A stretch of 64,000 bases of DNA from NCBI GenBank assembly GCA_963971285.1, contig OZ020257.1, positions 17,932,602 through 17,996,601 on the forward strand, in the 5' to 3' direction. Shown in pieces: positions 33,134 through 44,169 of the stretch. The position numbers and the translations under genes are program-made. This DNA comes from Astropecten irregularis. Taxonomy: Eukaryota > Echinodermata > Asteroidea > Paxillosida > Astropectinidae. Each line of letters begins with the position of its first letter. Positions within the stretch are counted from its first letter, which is position 1. The notes beneath the pieces are model-generated. The model was not told where the DNA came from. It did no database searches and was given only the letters and a program-made list of their open reading frames with translations.

Positions 33134-36100
33134 TCAAACACATTTCTCAGCAACTCCTTTATCGGAATCGATCACGTGGTAATTGGTAGCCATGCCGGTG
33201 GTGGCGCTCATTCGTGTAGACGTGGCAAAGGTTGTCTGAGGGAAATTGTTGGACGATGTGGTGGAACGCCGGCTGATCTTCCTACCCCAGAAGGGGAACC
33301 GACACTCGAAGCAGCCAGGGAAGTAGCGTCGGAAGTCCACGGTGAACATCCCGTAGACGATGGGATCCACGCAGGCATTGGAGTACATGAGGGCTACCAT
33401 GGCCTGCTGTAACCACATGGGCATGTTCTCCCCTAGTACGGGATTGGCGTGGGTGATGGCACCGGCTACGCAAGATGGCGTCCAGCACACGATGAAGGCC
33501 GTTACTATGGCACCGGTCATCATAAGTGCCCTCTGGCGGGCTTTCGGTAGGGTGTCGGCTCCTGAGCGTCGCAACGTCATACGGTCGCCATTGTTGCCAG
33601 AATCTGAATAGAAAACACAGCAACATGCAGTATAATGGGCAGTTTCTTGGTTGGTCTTAGACCAAGACTATACGCCGTGCTACTGCCGTGCCGAACTTAA
33701 ATCCAATGAGTGCAGTAATTAGCACGGCAGTTGCGCTAAACACCGAGCTTAATTGAAATTGTCGCTCCACTGCCGTTCCGAATACCGATAGCCCGGCAGA
33801 CCCTGTCGAGCCAAAGAGCTTGCCATGCCGAACTCAATTTGCCGAGCCAAAATGGCGCTAAACGCCGTGCTATTGCCCTGCTCTCTGAAAAATACCACAC
33901 GTTTAGAATCGAGTTGTCCTTTATATTGCTCTTTAAAATGAGTGGTGGATATTTCACTCTTCTGGAGTGGTTTTCACTCTGGGCCAGAGTGAAAAATCAC
34001 TCAGCAGCAAAAACAATGCAAACTTCACTCTAAAAGATTGGAAAACATCTCGAAAAAGAGTTGTCCTTCATATGGCTCTTCAAAGAGTGGCTTTTCACTC
34101 TTTTGAATTTAGAGAGTGCCAAACTTGAAAATGTATAATTATTTGAGTTCGACACTTCAGTAACTTGGCGTATACCCTAGGCCTAGATTCATAAGACGTC
34201 AATCTCGTCACCACAGGTCACTTTCCTATTAAGAGCTGCCTTGGGCACAAGAATTTGCTTAGCATGTAAAGTTCGTCTTGACAGAAACAGGTTTACCAAA
34301 GTTTCTAAGTGATGTCTATTGCTTTGGACTCGTATTCATCAGCTAGACGTTCCTCCTTAGTTATGTCGCCCACATAAAGTTTTGTCTGGAAACCTAATTT
34401 TACTAAGCAAGGATTTTTTATTAATGCTCAAGCAAATTTGTCCGTAGCTTGCTTATCTGAACCTATTATAGGCTCTTGTCTTAGCCTACTTCTACGGAAA
34501 GGTTAATGTTGGCACTTAATAAAGTCACACTCAATCCTATTCCCATATGAATCAGCTTAATAATGGATGTCACAGCCTGCGATAGCTCCCCTTGCTAACA
34601 ACCAAAGCCACGCAATTAAATCAGATCAGTGATATAGCATCCCTTAACCGCTAGATTAAATTCACAGCAATATCAGACCCAGTTCGTAATTAAGAAATAT
34701 CATAATACACATTTATACATGGCGTCAGTTATCGAGACGTTTGTGAGATTGTTTTTCAGTTTATGCGGTAACAGCGTGGCGTCTTATGAATCAAAATATA
34801 AATGAGTTTTTTCCTGTGCTACATATTAAACTTCTGATTAAACTTCATTTTCGTGTAATAATCACTAGGCACTGTAGCTCGAAAGCCTGATGAAACCTAT
34901 GGAAGATGATGAGAAGAAGATACAGTTTTATGGAGATGTGAGGGAAAACCCCAGAGTAATATTCTGGGTATAAAAGCCACATAATCAGGTAGGGACTGAA
35001 AATCCAATCCACTTGTGGACCGAGCCGGAATTGAACCCGGTCCACAGAGGTGAAAGGCGAGGAAAGAACCGCTACGCCAACCTGACTCTATGGATGGCAT
35101 GCCATGGAAAATGCCCCTTTTGTTCAAGACTTTGAAACAGCAGGATCAGCACTGTCATTAGGACCTAGGGAATACAAATTGTTTTGGATACTTGAAAGAG
35201 AAATAAATGATAGTGTTGTGCAAAGCTCTTGAGTGATTCGTATTTGTGAACTAATGTGCAAAAACGAATGCGTTGCTTAATGGGAAGCCAGTGAAGGTCT
35301 TTGAGTAATGGAGATAAATGGATATTATACACTTGGGGTTTCCGAAGGATACATCGAGCACATATACTGCGAAGCTTTGGTATAAACGTATTGGTACTGT
35401 GGGACTGATTTGTATCTCCATCTATGATACTTACAGCTGCGGATGGTGCTGTTACCGAAGATCTTGAGCACGATGGCTGTGTAGCAGCCGATGATCAGAG
35501 CCAACGGGAAGAAGTATGTAGTGCAGGAGACGAACCAGTGATAAATGTTCCACACCACGGGGTAATTCAGACGGAAGCCGTAGTCCACACACTGCGTGTG
35601 CTCAGGATAGCCTGGCGGGTTCATGACCTCGTGAATGAATAACTAACCAACGAAAAGGGATAAAAACAAGAGACTGAGCCATTACTAAGGTCTTTTCGAA
35701 ACGAAGGCTGAGGCTGATAATGAAGTGCCATATGGTTGATAAGACTGGCGTAAATCCTCTATATTTCGCTGGTAGAACTTTTTACCAATTCGTCATTGAA
35801 GACGACGATTTGGGTCAGACTGGAATTTGATGCTGGGATGATGGGTAATAAGAAGCGGCAATTAATCAGTGATGAGGTATCGACTCCCCAAGCCCTTGAA
35901 AAGAGCAAAAAGTGTCTCCATGTTTGCACTAATAAATGCAATAACCAAGACCTTCGAATGTGGAGAGTCTTTTACTCGAATTGTCCCTGGTTCAGTCCTG
36001 GTTCAGGCTGATTATCAACCTCGTCTGTTTCTCTCATAAAGGAGAAAGGAATATGATATGATGACGTTTCAGGCCAGGGAAGAAAATCAGTAACGGAATG

Positions 36101-36874
36101 ACTCAGACACGACGTTATATCCGGCACCAGAAGCAGACTAGATGCTTGTGGTGTACTCCAAGTCGGTATCAAATTGCGGGGATGTATGCCACCAATTATC
36201 TCAAAATACCTACAGAGTGGTTACCATATACTTGAAATGTACTATTGTAGATGGCTAAGAAGGGAGGTAATTTGGGGCGTTATTGATGAAGATGGGTTGG
36301 ATTAATTGGTATGGCCACTTACCTGTGGAGCACTCGCCACGAAGCAGGCTATCCAGGCCACTCGGAGCATGATCTTACATCGCATGTCGGCCAGTCGGAC
36401 GCTCAGGGGGAACACGATGGAGGCGAATCGGTCTAGACTAATAACGATGAGTATGAATGGCGAGGCGTACATGCCCAGCATGGCGATGTACATGCACAGG
36501 CGACAGGCGAAGTCACCACCGTACCAACGGATGGTCAGAATCCAGATGAAGTCCATGGGAATGTTGAAGAATGTGATGATGAGGTCTGCTACCGTCAGAT
36601 GGATGATGAGCAAGTTGACTCGGGACTTGCGTCGCCGGCCGTGTACCAGGCTACACAGCACCGCTACGTTACCCACCGTAGACACCACGAAGATGAGACC
36701 ATACAGGACCAGACGCACGTAGTAATCCTCCAGACTCGGAAAGACCATGGGGGGAGGAGGCGGCATATCATCTGGCCCGCCTGTCGTATTATCCGCGGTG
36801 TCGTTATAAACTGTCTCGTTCAGGATCTCGTAGATATAGACTGGCCACGTTGGGCCAACATCAGTTGTTGCCAT
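33134..36874 (-). CDS. Class A GPCR, GnRH/AKH/corazonin receptor family, 3 exons
   Basis: Exons: 36323-36874, 35435-35642, 33134-33603. Phases 0 and 1 join cleanly and give 409 aa. The start is the ATG at 36872-36874. Upstream in-frame sequence has no ATG and holds a possible acceptor (TTCTTTCAG). The extracellular N-terminus has three N-glycosylation sequons (N19, N24, N29) and a Pro run. TM1 has N69, TM2 LTVAD (D97), the TM3 Cys is C124, and the DRY position is DRF (148-150). Exon 2 begins LFIHEV after APQ, the junction seen in GnRH receptors (APQ/GPQ-L), and contains the ECL2 Cys and TM5. Exon 3 has KARQRAL before TM6, CWTP in TM6 and NACVDPIVYG in TM7. The ligand is predicted to be a GnRH- or corazonin-like peptide, signalling through a G protein. 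Subfamily not resolved. Confidence 0.82.
33640..34130. repeat. Degenerate repeats in GPCR intron 2
   Basis: 33660-33890 repeats GCCGTGCTA/TGCCGAACT-like words. 33890-34120 has inverted and direct copies of GAGTTGTCCTT, GGCTCTTCAAAGAGTGG and CACTCT. Possibly remnants of a foldback element. Confidence 0.4.
34948..35092 (-). mobile_element. tRNA-headed SINE in GPCR intron 2
   Basis: On the minus strand: GGTTGGCGTAGCGGTTC, CTTTCCTCGCCTTTCACCTC, box-B-like GGGTTCAATTCC, GGATTTTCAGTCCCTACC and CAGAATATTACTCTGGGG. Same family as 19108-19247. Confidence 0.75.
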
Positions 36875-37598
36875 GTTAAACAAATAGTTTCCTTGATACA
36901 AGAAGCTCTGAAAGAACAGTCCGCTAGGTCACACTTTATAATTTATAACCAAGTTTGAGGTGCAGGAAAATGTTTAACTTGTTCAAATTAACACAGGCGT
37001 GGATGCACTAGACGTAGCTCCTTGCTACCAGTGACAGTTACCGACATGGTGTGCCAACGGAACTCCATGGTGTGTAAATTGATTCAGTTCCCCCGAAAAA
37101 CCCACTGGCTTTCCTGTAGTTACAATCCTTTAATACAGTATATCACATATACCCCTACCGCACGTTTTGGTAGCAGGTTCCGCTGTCGACACAATAGTAC
37201 AGGGCGTTGTAGGGGACACGACAGCCCAGGCTACATCAAGCAGGTCTAGAGGCAAGAAAGATCATCCCATGAACAGCCTGACGAGACGAGTCGTTCTGGG
37301 TCGCCCCACCTTGTTCCAACTCAGAATCTATCCAAATGAAAATGACGAATACATCTATCAACATTTACATAATCTATTGGAAGCCAGTTGGCAACTCCAA
37401 AATCTTTTATTGTTCATACATATTCCACTGCTAAATGTCACGACTGGAATATTAATATTGTACCACTGCGAGTCACTGCAGTAAATCTCTTACAGTATCT
37501 AGGTCACTTCAAATGTCATGCAGATGTATATTCAATGTTGACCCGAGGACACCCATTGGAAACAAAAGCAATATTCATGAACATAATGAATATGTCCT

Positions 37599-37843
37599 GG
37601 GGCCAATTTCATACAGCTGCTTAAGCAAAAACATTTGCTTGTAATGAGAAGTTTTCCTTGATCAAACAGGATTACCCACCAAATTTTCATGTGATGTTTA
37701 CTGCTTTTGACTTGTATTCGGCCATTGTTTGCTGAGCATAACATTCACAAGGAGTTTTGGCTGGCATATACTGGTTTTATTTACCAAGGTTCTGGGTGCT
37801 TAAGCAAATGTTGGTGCTTAAGCAGCTCTATGAAATTGGCCCC
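37599..37843 (-). mobile_element. MITE family 3 copy
   Basis: GGGGCCAATTTCATACAGCTG at the left, AGCAGCTCTATGAAATTGGC at the right, with inverted TTAAGCA blocks. The interior is an inverted copy of 20035-20277. Confidence 0.88.
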
Positions 37844-38303
37844 TGGTTACCACTGCTGAAAGAACACAGTCGCCAATTAGTAATTACCACCCTTTGTTGT
37901 TTTGCGCACACATACGCTGGCAAGGTCATATATAATTTAAAAAATACATAAATATATAAATAGATAATAAAATACTTGAATGAGAGTGTGTGTCACAAGC
38001 ACGAATCTAGCTTTAAACTGATTTTATGGGAGGCCGTAACGAAAACGCAACAGTCTCTTTATACTCAATAGACACAGCCTATGTTATTAAAAATGTTATT
38101 ATTACGCAGTTTAATAGGCTTATTGTCAGTCACACGCGATTGCCATCTTCCTAATGAAATACCTATAGCACGTTTAATAATTGAAAACATTGCATTCATT
38201 ATAAATATTAAATAACATTGTTATTTAATATAATGCAGAGTGGAACATGTCAAAGCTGTTTGCGACCGGAAGCGAGTCTATATCTTAGGGATGTGCACGC
38301 ATA

Positions 38304-38542
38304 GGGCGTTTACGAAACGGAGGTTTAGGCTCAGGCTCAGGCTCCAGCTCTGACAGAGCTTCAGCTTCAGTGAAAAACCACAAGCTATATTTTAAGCTAA
38401 TGGATGTTTTCCCTCAGTTTCAAACCAGAGAATCGCCTTCAGAACCGCAGCCAAAAACCTTTATTTTGATACCCGTTATTTCAGAATGGATTCACGATCC
38501 GGAGCCTGAGACGGAGTCAGAGCCTCCGTTTTGTAAACGCCC
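38304..38542 (+). mobile_element. MITE family 2, full-length copy
   Basis: The left end GGGCGTTTACGAAACGGAGG is exactly inverted, with one mismatch, at the right end CCTCCGTTTTGTAAACGCCC. Copies of GGCTCA follow the left end and are mirrored by GAGCC words at the right. This defines the family ends. Confidence 0.9.
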
Positions 38543-38549
38543 GTAACTT

Positions 38550-39036
38550 CTTAAAGGTTGTATCCTACTTTGGTAAGAAACCAAAACAGAAATGTTCACA
38601 GATTTACGTATAACTTACAGGGTATGAAGATGGTGGTGGTAGAAACATACCGTTAAAATTTTCCACCTGAAATGGTGTATTTATCAAGAAATTAGTAAAA
38701 CAACAACCGAAAATCTTTTTGATCTTTTAAAAGATCTAAAATAAAAGAGAAAAGACTTAAGAAATACTGTGGCTGTTTCTCACTGTTTTTTAAAAAAGGT
38801 GCACCGTATTGGACTGAAATGTTTACAGATTACTTTTACTGTATCTGTCTTGATATTTTTGCCCATGAATCTGTATTTCTTTGACAAAAACCAAAGTATG
38901 ATATTATCATTAAAGATTGGTTGAAACCAGAGTGCAGATTATACGTGAATATGACTACATTTCTGCTTTGTGTAAGAAAAGAGAAACACTAAATAATAAC
39001 AGCGGCCACACAATTATTTTCCGCCAAATGTTGATT
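38550..39036 (+). mobile_element. MITE family 1, copy F plus shared right flank
   Basis: Left end TTAAAGGTTGTATCCTACTT. It abuts the family 2 copy (8 bp apart). Bases 38883-39036 equal 32194-32347. Confidence 0.85.
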
Positions 39037-39799
39037 AAACCATCAATGTTTCTGATAAAATAATAATAATAATACAAATAGATGAAGCAAAACATCCAAG
39101 GCATTTGGAAGCTTAGAGCGGTTGAATACCTCCGGGAAAATAACTGAACCTAAATATCTGGAATAAGTCCTCGTCGATCCAGGACTTGCCTAAGCAAGGT
39201 AATCCGGGGTATTCCCCCAAGATGGCCAAGCATCCACATACCAAAGGCCTTCACGCAATAAATTGAATTTAGCAGTGAAACTCCATGGGGTCTACATGGC
39301 CTATTTGAGCTACCCTGTGGCCGTTTTGTTATGCGTAAAGCCATACTATTTGTGCTCCAAGTTGGTTTTGGTTGGGGTGAAGGCACGGGCTTCTCTTTTA
39401 GGAATTAAGCAAACTTATGTTTCACTCTACTTTCACTCACTTGTTATTTCATATTTCAAGTAAGCACCTCCCACTGCACACATAGGCAACCCCAATACCA
39501 CACAAGAACACTGTATATTATGTACTCTCGCGCCAGGCTATAATTATAAATCACGACTGTGATTGGTAAGAAACAATATTAGAAACAATGTATGTAAAGT
39601 ATGTTACATTTCCTTAACTTTACCAAGTTTTCCAGGCTGGCATTTCGACTGAAGACACATTAAGCATTGCCCTTAATATAGAAAAAGAAAGTTGAATGTG
39701 TTACTGTTCAAATCCACAATATATCTGCGCATGCGTGTCCCTACCCACAATGCAAAAACCCGCCCGCAATCCCACCCTCCCTCCCTGACGGAGCAGATA

Positions 39800-41179
39800 T
39801 TAATTGGCGCGCCGTGTATACAGTCTCCCCCCCCCCCCAAAAAAAAAAGCGCGCGGTTTTATTTTTCCTCGCTACATATTACTTTATATTATACCAACCA
39901 TCCTGCCCAAAGGCCATGTGTGTACGTGCTACATGGAGTTTGAATCAGGTCCCGCTAGAGCTGCCTAATCTTCCTATGCACTGTTTATGCCACAATAAAA
40001 ACCAAGGGGAAATCATTTCAGGACGATAAGCGGTATCAAGAGACGAGGTTGGAAAAGAAGAAGAAAAAAACACATCGAAACCTTCTTATATATCGGCTGA
40101 GACCGGGAAAGTAATCAAAATTGATAGACCAGTGCGCCCCCGTGAGGATTGCAAAGTTGCCGGCTCTTCAGTACCTTTCTGTCACCATGGGATTCGTTCT
40201 GATCCACTGACGGGATTTATTCATTGATCTAAGTGTTAACAAGATTAGAAGATAATAAATACTGTTTGAGTTGTTTGATAATCGACTTAGGACACCTTCA
40301 ATCATTAGGCATTTCGTGGCGATCGGTTTGCTTTTTGATTCCTGCAAGTTCATTGGATTTGCCATTTCCGGATACAAATTTAGAGGCAACTTTGTGTGTG
40401 TGTTTCTGTGTAGCATACACACTGTGGACCTCATGACAAAGGACGTCCACATAATGCAGGATTCAAAGACATTATGTGGACTCGCACACGTCCACATAAT
40501 GTTTTGATGCCAACGAAAATGTGTCTTTATCCGTCGCAAATTGAAGTTTATCATTCAAGGGATATTCGGTCCAAATTGCATCATGAAAACATGGGTACAG
40601 TTCAAATACCAATGTTTAAAGATGTCCATTTGGTCAATACATAAGAACAAATGAAAGTCCACATAAGGTATGTAAAACAAACATTACGTGTGTGTTTGTG
40701 TTTTATCCTCCTGTCATATTACCCTTCGCAGAAAACCTTTCAAATATTTGACAATCCACTAGTCGAATACATCACAAACAACATCCTCTTCAGTGGTAAT
40801 ATGAACTGAACTGGGGCAATCGTATACAAGATACGTTACCAAAAAGTACAGCTTGGCTATTTAACTGCATTAAAGTAGAAACGATCATAATAGTATACAG
40901 GTATTATATTCCACACTCAAAATGAAAAAGTACAAAATATAACTATCAAAATTAGATCCGGTTCTTGCACTTAAAGAAAGTCTTCTGTGTATTATGAATG
41001 GCTCATTTTTGTTTTTAGATGTTTATTAGCAATAGTGCATTTCGTGGAAAGAAGTAACAATTCAATATACAATGCACAATATGTAATTATTAAAATGTTT
41101 TATGTTTGTCCGTCTGTCTATCGTAAGGACTGTTTGTTGGGGTGTTTGTTTGTTTGTTTGTTTGTTTGCCTTTATCGAA
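39800..41179. other. Intergenic, no gene seen
   Basis: Contains a C10/A10 homopolymer junction (39828-39848) and a short inverted motif GTCCACATAATG repeated at 40447-40502. No supported exon. Confidence 0.4.
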
Positions 41180-41386
41180 GGTCCCAGCTCCATTTCGTGA
41201 ATCCATTCTAAAATAACGTTTAATATCAAAATAGAGGCTTTTGGCTGCGGTTCAGAAGTAGATTCTCTGGTTTGAAACGGAAAACAGAGATTCAGCTTCA
41301 ATAAAAAACCACAACCTATATTTTCAGCATATGCACAAGATGGCTGGAGGCTAAGCCTGAGCCTGGGCCTCCGTTTCGTAAGCGCC
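41180..41386 (-). mobile_element. MITE family 2 copy
   Basis: Contains AATATCAAAATAGAGG, AAGTAGATTCTCTGG, AAAAAACCACAACCTATATT and the end GGGCCTCCGTTTCGTAAGCG. The opposite end is degraded. Confidence 0.75.
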
Positions 41387-41984
41387 ATATAATTGAAAAA
41401 AAAAAATAACAGCAAAACGTCGCTCCTTTGAAATTGACTACCCTTCAACATGTAAAATGTATTCTCAGTTTTCCCAAATGTTAGCGAGCCAACCAGTCAA
41501 TTGGGACTGGTTACTAGCTGTGATTAGTGTGATTTCGTCACTTTCCACGAAATATTGTCCCATTAGCGACTCTCCAAAAATTGATTCTATATACTTCAGC
41601 CTTGACCGTGACTCGAACCCGACACACAGAATCTGTGGCATTCCTATAAATGGACAGCCAAATCAAATATATGATACGCCGGCTGCCAGCGCTATTGGTA
41701 AAGGAAGAAATTACCCGAATATTTTAGTACGCTCTCGTTCACAATACAAAAGGAGGTTTTCTAATCAAATTTTGTTCATGACTGTGTCATATTTCGCTCT
41801 AGTTATTTGTTGCATGATCACCGTGCTGGTGCGACCAGCCTGAAGACAACAATCATCGCAGAATGCTTTCAATTTTGATCATTATCTTTGGCGCTGTATT
41901 TTAGTGATTACAGTATTCAGACTGAGTATGGATACACACATAGGTGTCGATCCCGGGGGATACGATATTTGAGGTGGGGGGGGG

Positions 41985-42100
41985 AGGCGTGTATTATCAT
42001 CCCCCAATATTTCGAGGTTGAATGTCATTTAATACCGACAAAATATCTGAAGTACCAAAACAAATTATGAAAACATAGCATGCTTCGTTTTTAAATGTTC
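41985..42100 (+). repeat. Dispersed repeat, copy 1 (inverted partner at 46405-46520)
   Basis: CGTGTATTATCATCCCCCA and TTGAATGTCATTTAATACCG occur in the same order, reversed, at the partner. The reading frames they open in both places (CIIIP..YFEVECH) are a property of the repeat. Confidence 0.8.
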
Positions 42101-42416
42101 TAAAATGCGACTTTTCGATTATGTCCTTTTTTAATGTCCCTGGTGTGTGGGGGTGTATAACCCCTCCTACACCCTCCCCGCTCGGTCGCTTTGCCAAGCA
42201 ATGTTGGTGAAATTCAGGCATGGTAGATCCAAGCCTCTATTCCCTGTCAATGGTGATTCATTGATTAGAACCAAGGGGCAATTAAAAATGAGATTTATAG
42301 CTTCAAGATGTATTGCTCATAGTAATATTCCTGTACATAGCTGTTTATTAATTCAATTCTTCCACACGATATAAACATACGGTCACTCAAGGGTAATGGC
42401 ACGATTGTATCAGCCT

Positions 42417-42628
42417 GGGACCAATTTCATAGAGCTGCTTAGCACAAAAATAGGTTGCCCATTATAACAAACCACCATTGAAAATTCCACTTGATATTCA
42501 TGGTCAGCGAACAACAGTCAAAGAACAAGTGCAAGCACGGAAATTTGGTTGTTAATCCTGTTTTTACTAAGACAGAAATGTCATGCTTAGCGAATTTTTG
42601 TGCTAAGCAGCTCTATGAAATTGGCCCC
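42417..42628 (-). mobile_element. MITE family 3 copy
   Basis: GGGACCAATTTCATAGAGCTG and AGCAGCTCTATGAAATTGGC ends with inverted GCTTAGCACAA. Confidence 0.88.
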
Positions 42629-42796
42629 TGGTAACAGTCTAGAAAGCTGTCCCTATAGCGCAGGAATAAGACTGGTAACTTAATACAGTGCAATATAAGA
42701 CCTGGAAAGATTTTACCACTACGGAAAATGTATGAAGTCCACAAGTATGTAAGCGTATGCCCCCAGCCCTATTTTATCACCCAACTAGGAATTTAC

Positions 42797-42987
42797 CCTG
42801 CAAAACCAATGTACAGTGAATGAAATAGTCTGTACCATCTAAATATTGTATGATATACGCTGCTCCACTTTGGTAATGGGGGTCACCGGATCCTCCTTTG
42901 AAGTATATGCTCCCGTTCTTTGTGAATATAGAAATTAGTCTGGCTCCACACAGTACCAACAGGAGATTGTCATTCAGATAATTATTA
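42797..42987 (-). CDS. Candidate internal exon, unknown protein
   Basis: A strong minus-strand acceptor (a T7 run, then CATTAG) and a GTAAAT donor bracket 191 nt with one open frame. It includes the words SIFTKNGSIYFKGGSG and DPHYQSGAAYI. The entry phase (needs one base) does not match the donor of the exon at 43392, so any link requires another exon. An alternative acceptor at GGAGCCAG would instead give a short phase-0 terminal exon (TNFYIHKERE..., then stop). Product not recognised. Confidence 0.3.
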
Positions 42988-43391
42988 CTAATGAAAAAAA
43001 GGCAGTACGGACAAAAAAGGAAGAGTTTTCTTGGTATATGGCTCTTTGGTGATTTCCGGACTGTATGAAGATAGTACCCTAGGTATGGTCTTGTCAGGGG
43101 AATAATATTGCAAGGTAATCACGCCCACATGGAAGATACATCACTTTGATTGCTTCCAATGTAAGTCGCCATAGTCATCGGAGATTCAGTCTGTCCTCAG
43201 TCGGTTTTCACTTTTATTGTCTGCGTAATCCCTTGGCATGCACGCCTATAGGAGCATCGTCATAATCAAGTGAATTTAAGCAAATCTGTAATAATGTTTT
43301 TTAATATACATTAACTCTCACATAACACTCAATTCCATGATCACATAAAGATAATTTTCTTGTTCACTATAATGCACTGAATTGCCTTTAC

Positions 43392-43682
43392 CAGGACTTT
43401 GTCCGATATTCGGTTTTGGTGTTTGGACGACATAATGATGCCGTGAAAATGAACGATCATCCCGGGCACCAGATTGAACTGCGCCCGCTGCTCACATCGC
43501 ACACTTAATTTACACCCAGAGTGCCTCGTAGGATTTCTACAGCCATACATCGGCACCAGTTCGGCATCTTGTAGTCGATACACAAAGACACGCAATAATA
43601 CACATCGGGGACGTGAAATATAATCCTCCTCGTGGTGCAGGCTACTATTCTGAGTAGAACTTGGGCTACTATACTTGGAGAG
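43392..43682 (-). CDS. Candidate internal exon, unknown Cys-containing protein
   Basis: The acceptor (CTACCTGTCCCCATTATTACTGTAG, reading 20 bases upstream as pyrimidine-rich) and a GTAAAG donor bracket 291 nt, phase 0 at both ends, 97 codons, all open. A stop (TAG) lies directly before the exon, so the open frame begins exactly at the splice site. Features: Ser/Gln-rich start, then a compact region with VFVYRLQDAELVPMYGC, SGCKLSVRCE and LVPGMIVHFHG. CpG-containing codons are common, unlike the flanks. I do not recognise the family. Confidence 0.45.
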
Positions 43683-43944
43683 CTACAGTAATAATGGGGA
43701 CAGGTAGAACATGCGGCGTGACCACGATGTCGCCGGCAGATACCGCCAGCAGAGCGCGAATAAATTAGTCCATTTTGTCGTAAACTTTAGAAATTAGACT
43801 TTCCCTTATTTTTCTTCATGTTCGCAGCCTTCCCCATGAATAATCACTGTGAAATTGCGGAGTTCTTACAATCAAGGTTAGAAGACATGCACACAATAAG
43901 GTTGATATAACACTTGAAAGAGAAAAAAAGTACGATTAAATGTA

Positions 43945-44140
43945 AGAGTGTAGAATCTGTCTTGAGTAAGTCTGCTGCCCCCAAGCGTCTTAAGAGTGTA
44001 GAATCTGTCTTGAGTAAGTCTGCTGCCCTCAAGCGTCTTAAGAGTGTAGAATCCGTCTTGAGTAAGTCTGCTGCCCTCAAGCGTCTTAAGAGAGTAGAAT
44101 CCATATTGAGTAAATCTGCTGCCCTCAAGCGTCTCAACAA
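43945..44140. repeat. 48-bp tandem repeat, four copies
   Basis: Units start AGTGTAGAATCTGTCTTGAG and end with CCTCAAGCGTCTTAAG. The period is 16 codons and frames are open on both strands. The plus frame gives a 16-residue Lys/Ser/Leu-rich unit (SVESVLSKSAALKRLK). The open frame has no ATG (it would start at TTG) and no splice signals were found, so coding is unproven. Confidence 0.85.
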
Positions 44141-44169
44141 ACAAGAAGAATGATACACAATAGCCACCC

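Noticed and set aside
33020-33611. Plus-strand frames over the last GPCR exon
   Set aside because: Antisense to the receptor exon, which has TM6 and TM7 motifs and a correct splice site.
20132-37744. Shared short peptide (MLCSANNGRIQVKSSKHHM) at 20132 and 37744
   Set aside because: It comes from two inverted copies of MITE family 3, not from a gene.
41457-41843. 128-codon plus-strand frame with a hydrophobic end
   Set aside because: No splice context and no recognisable domain. The middle resembles a decayed repeat.
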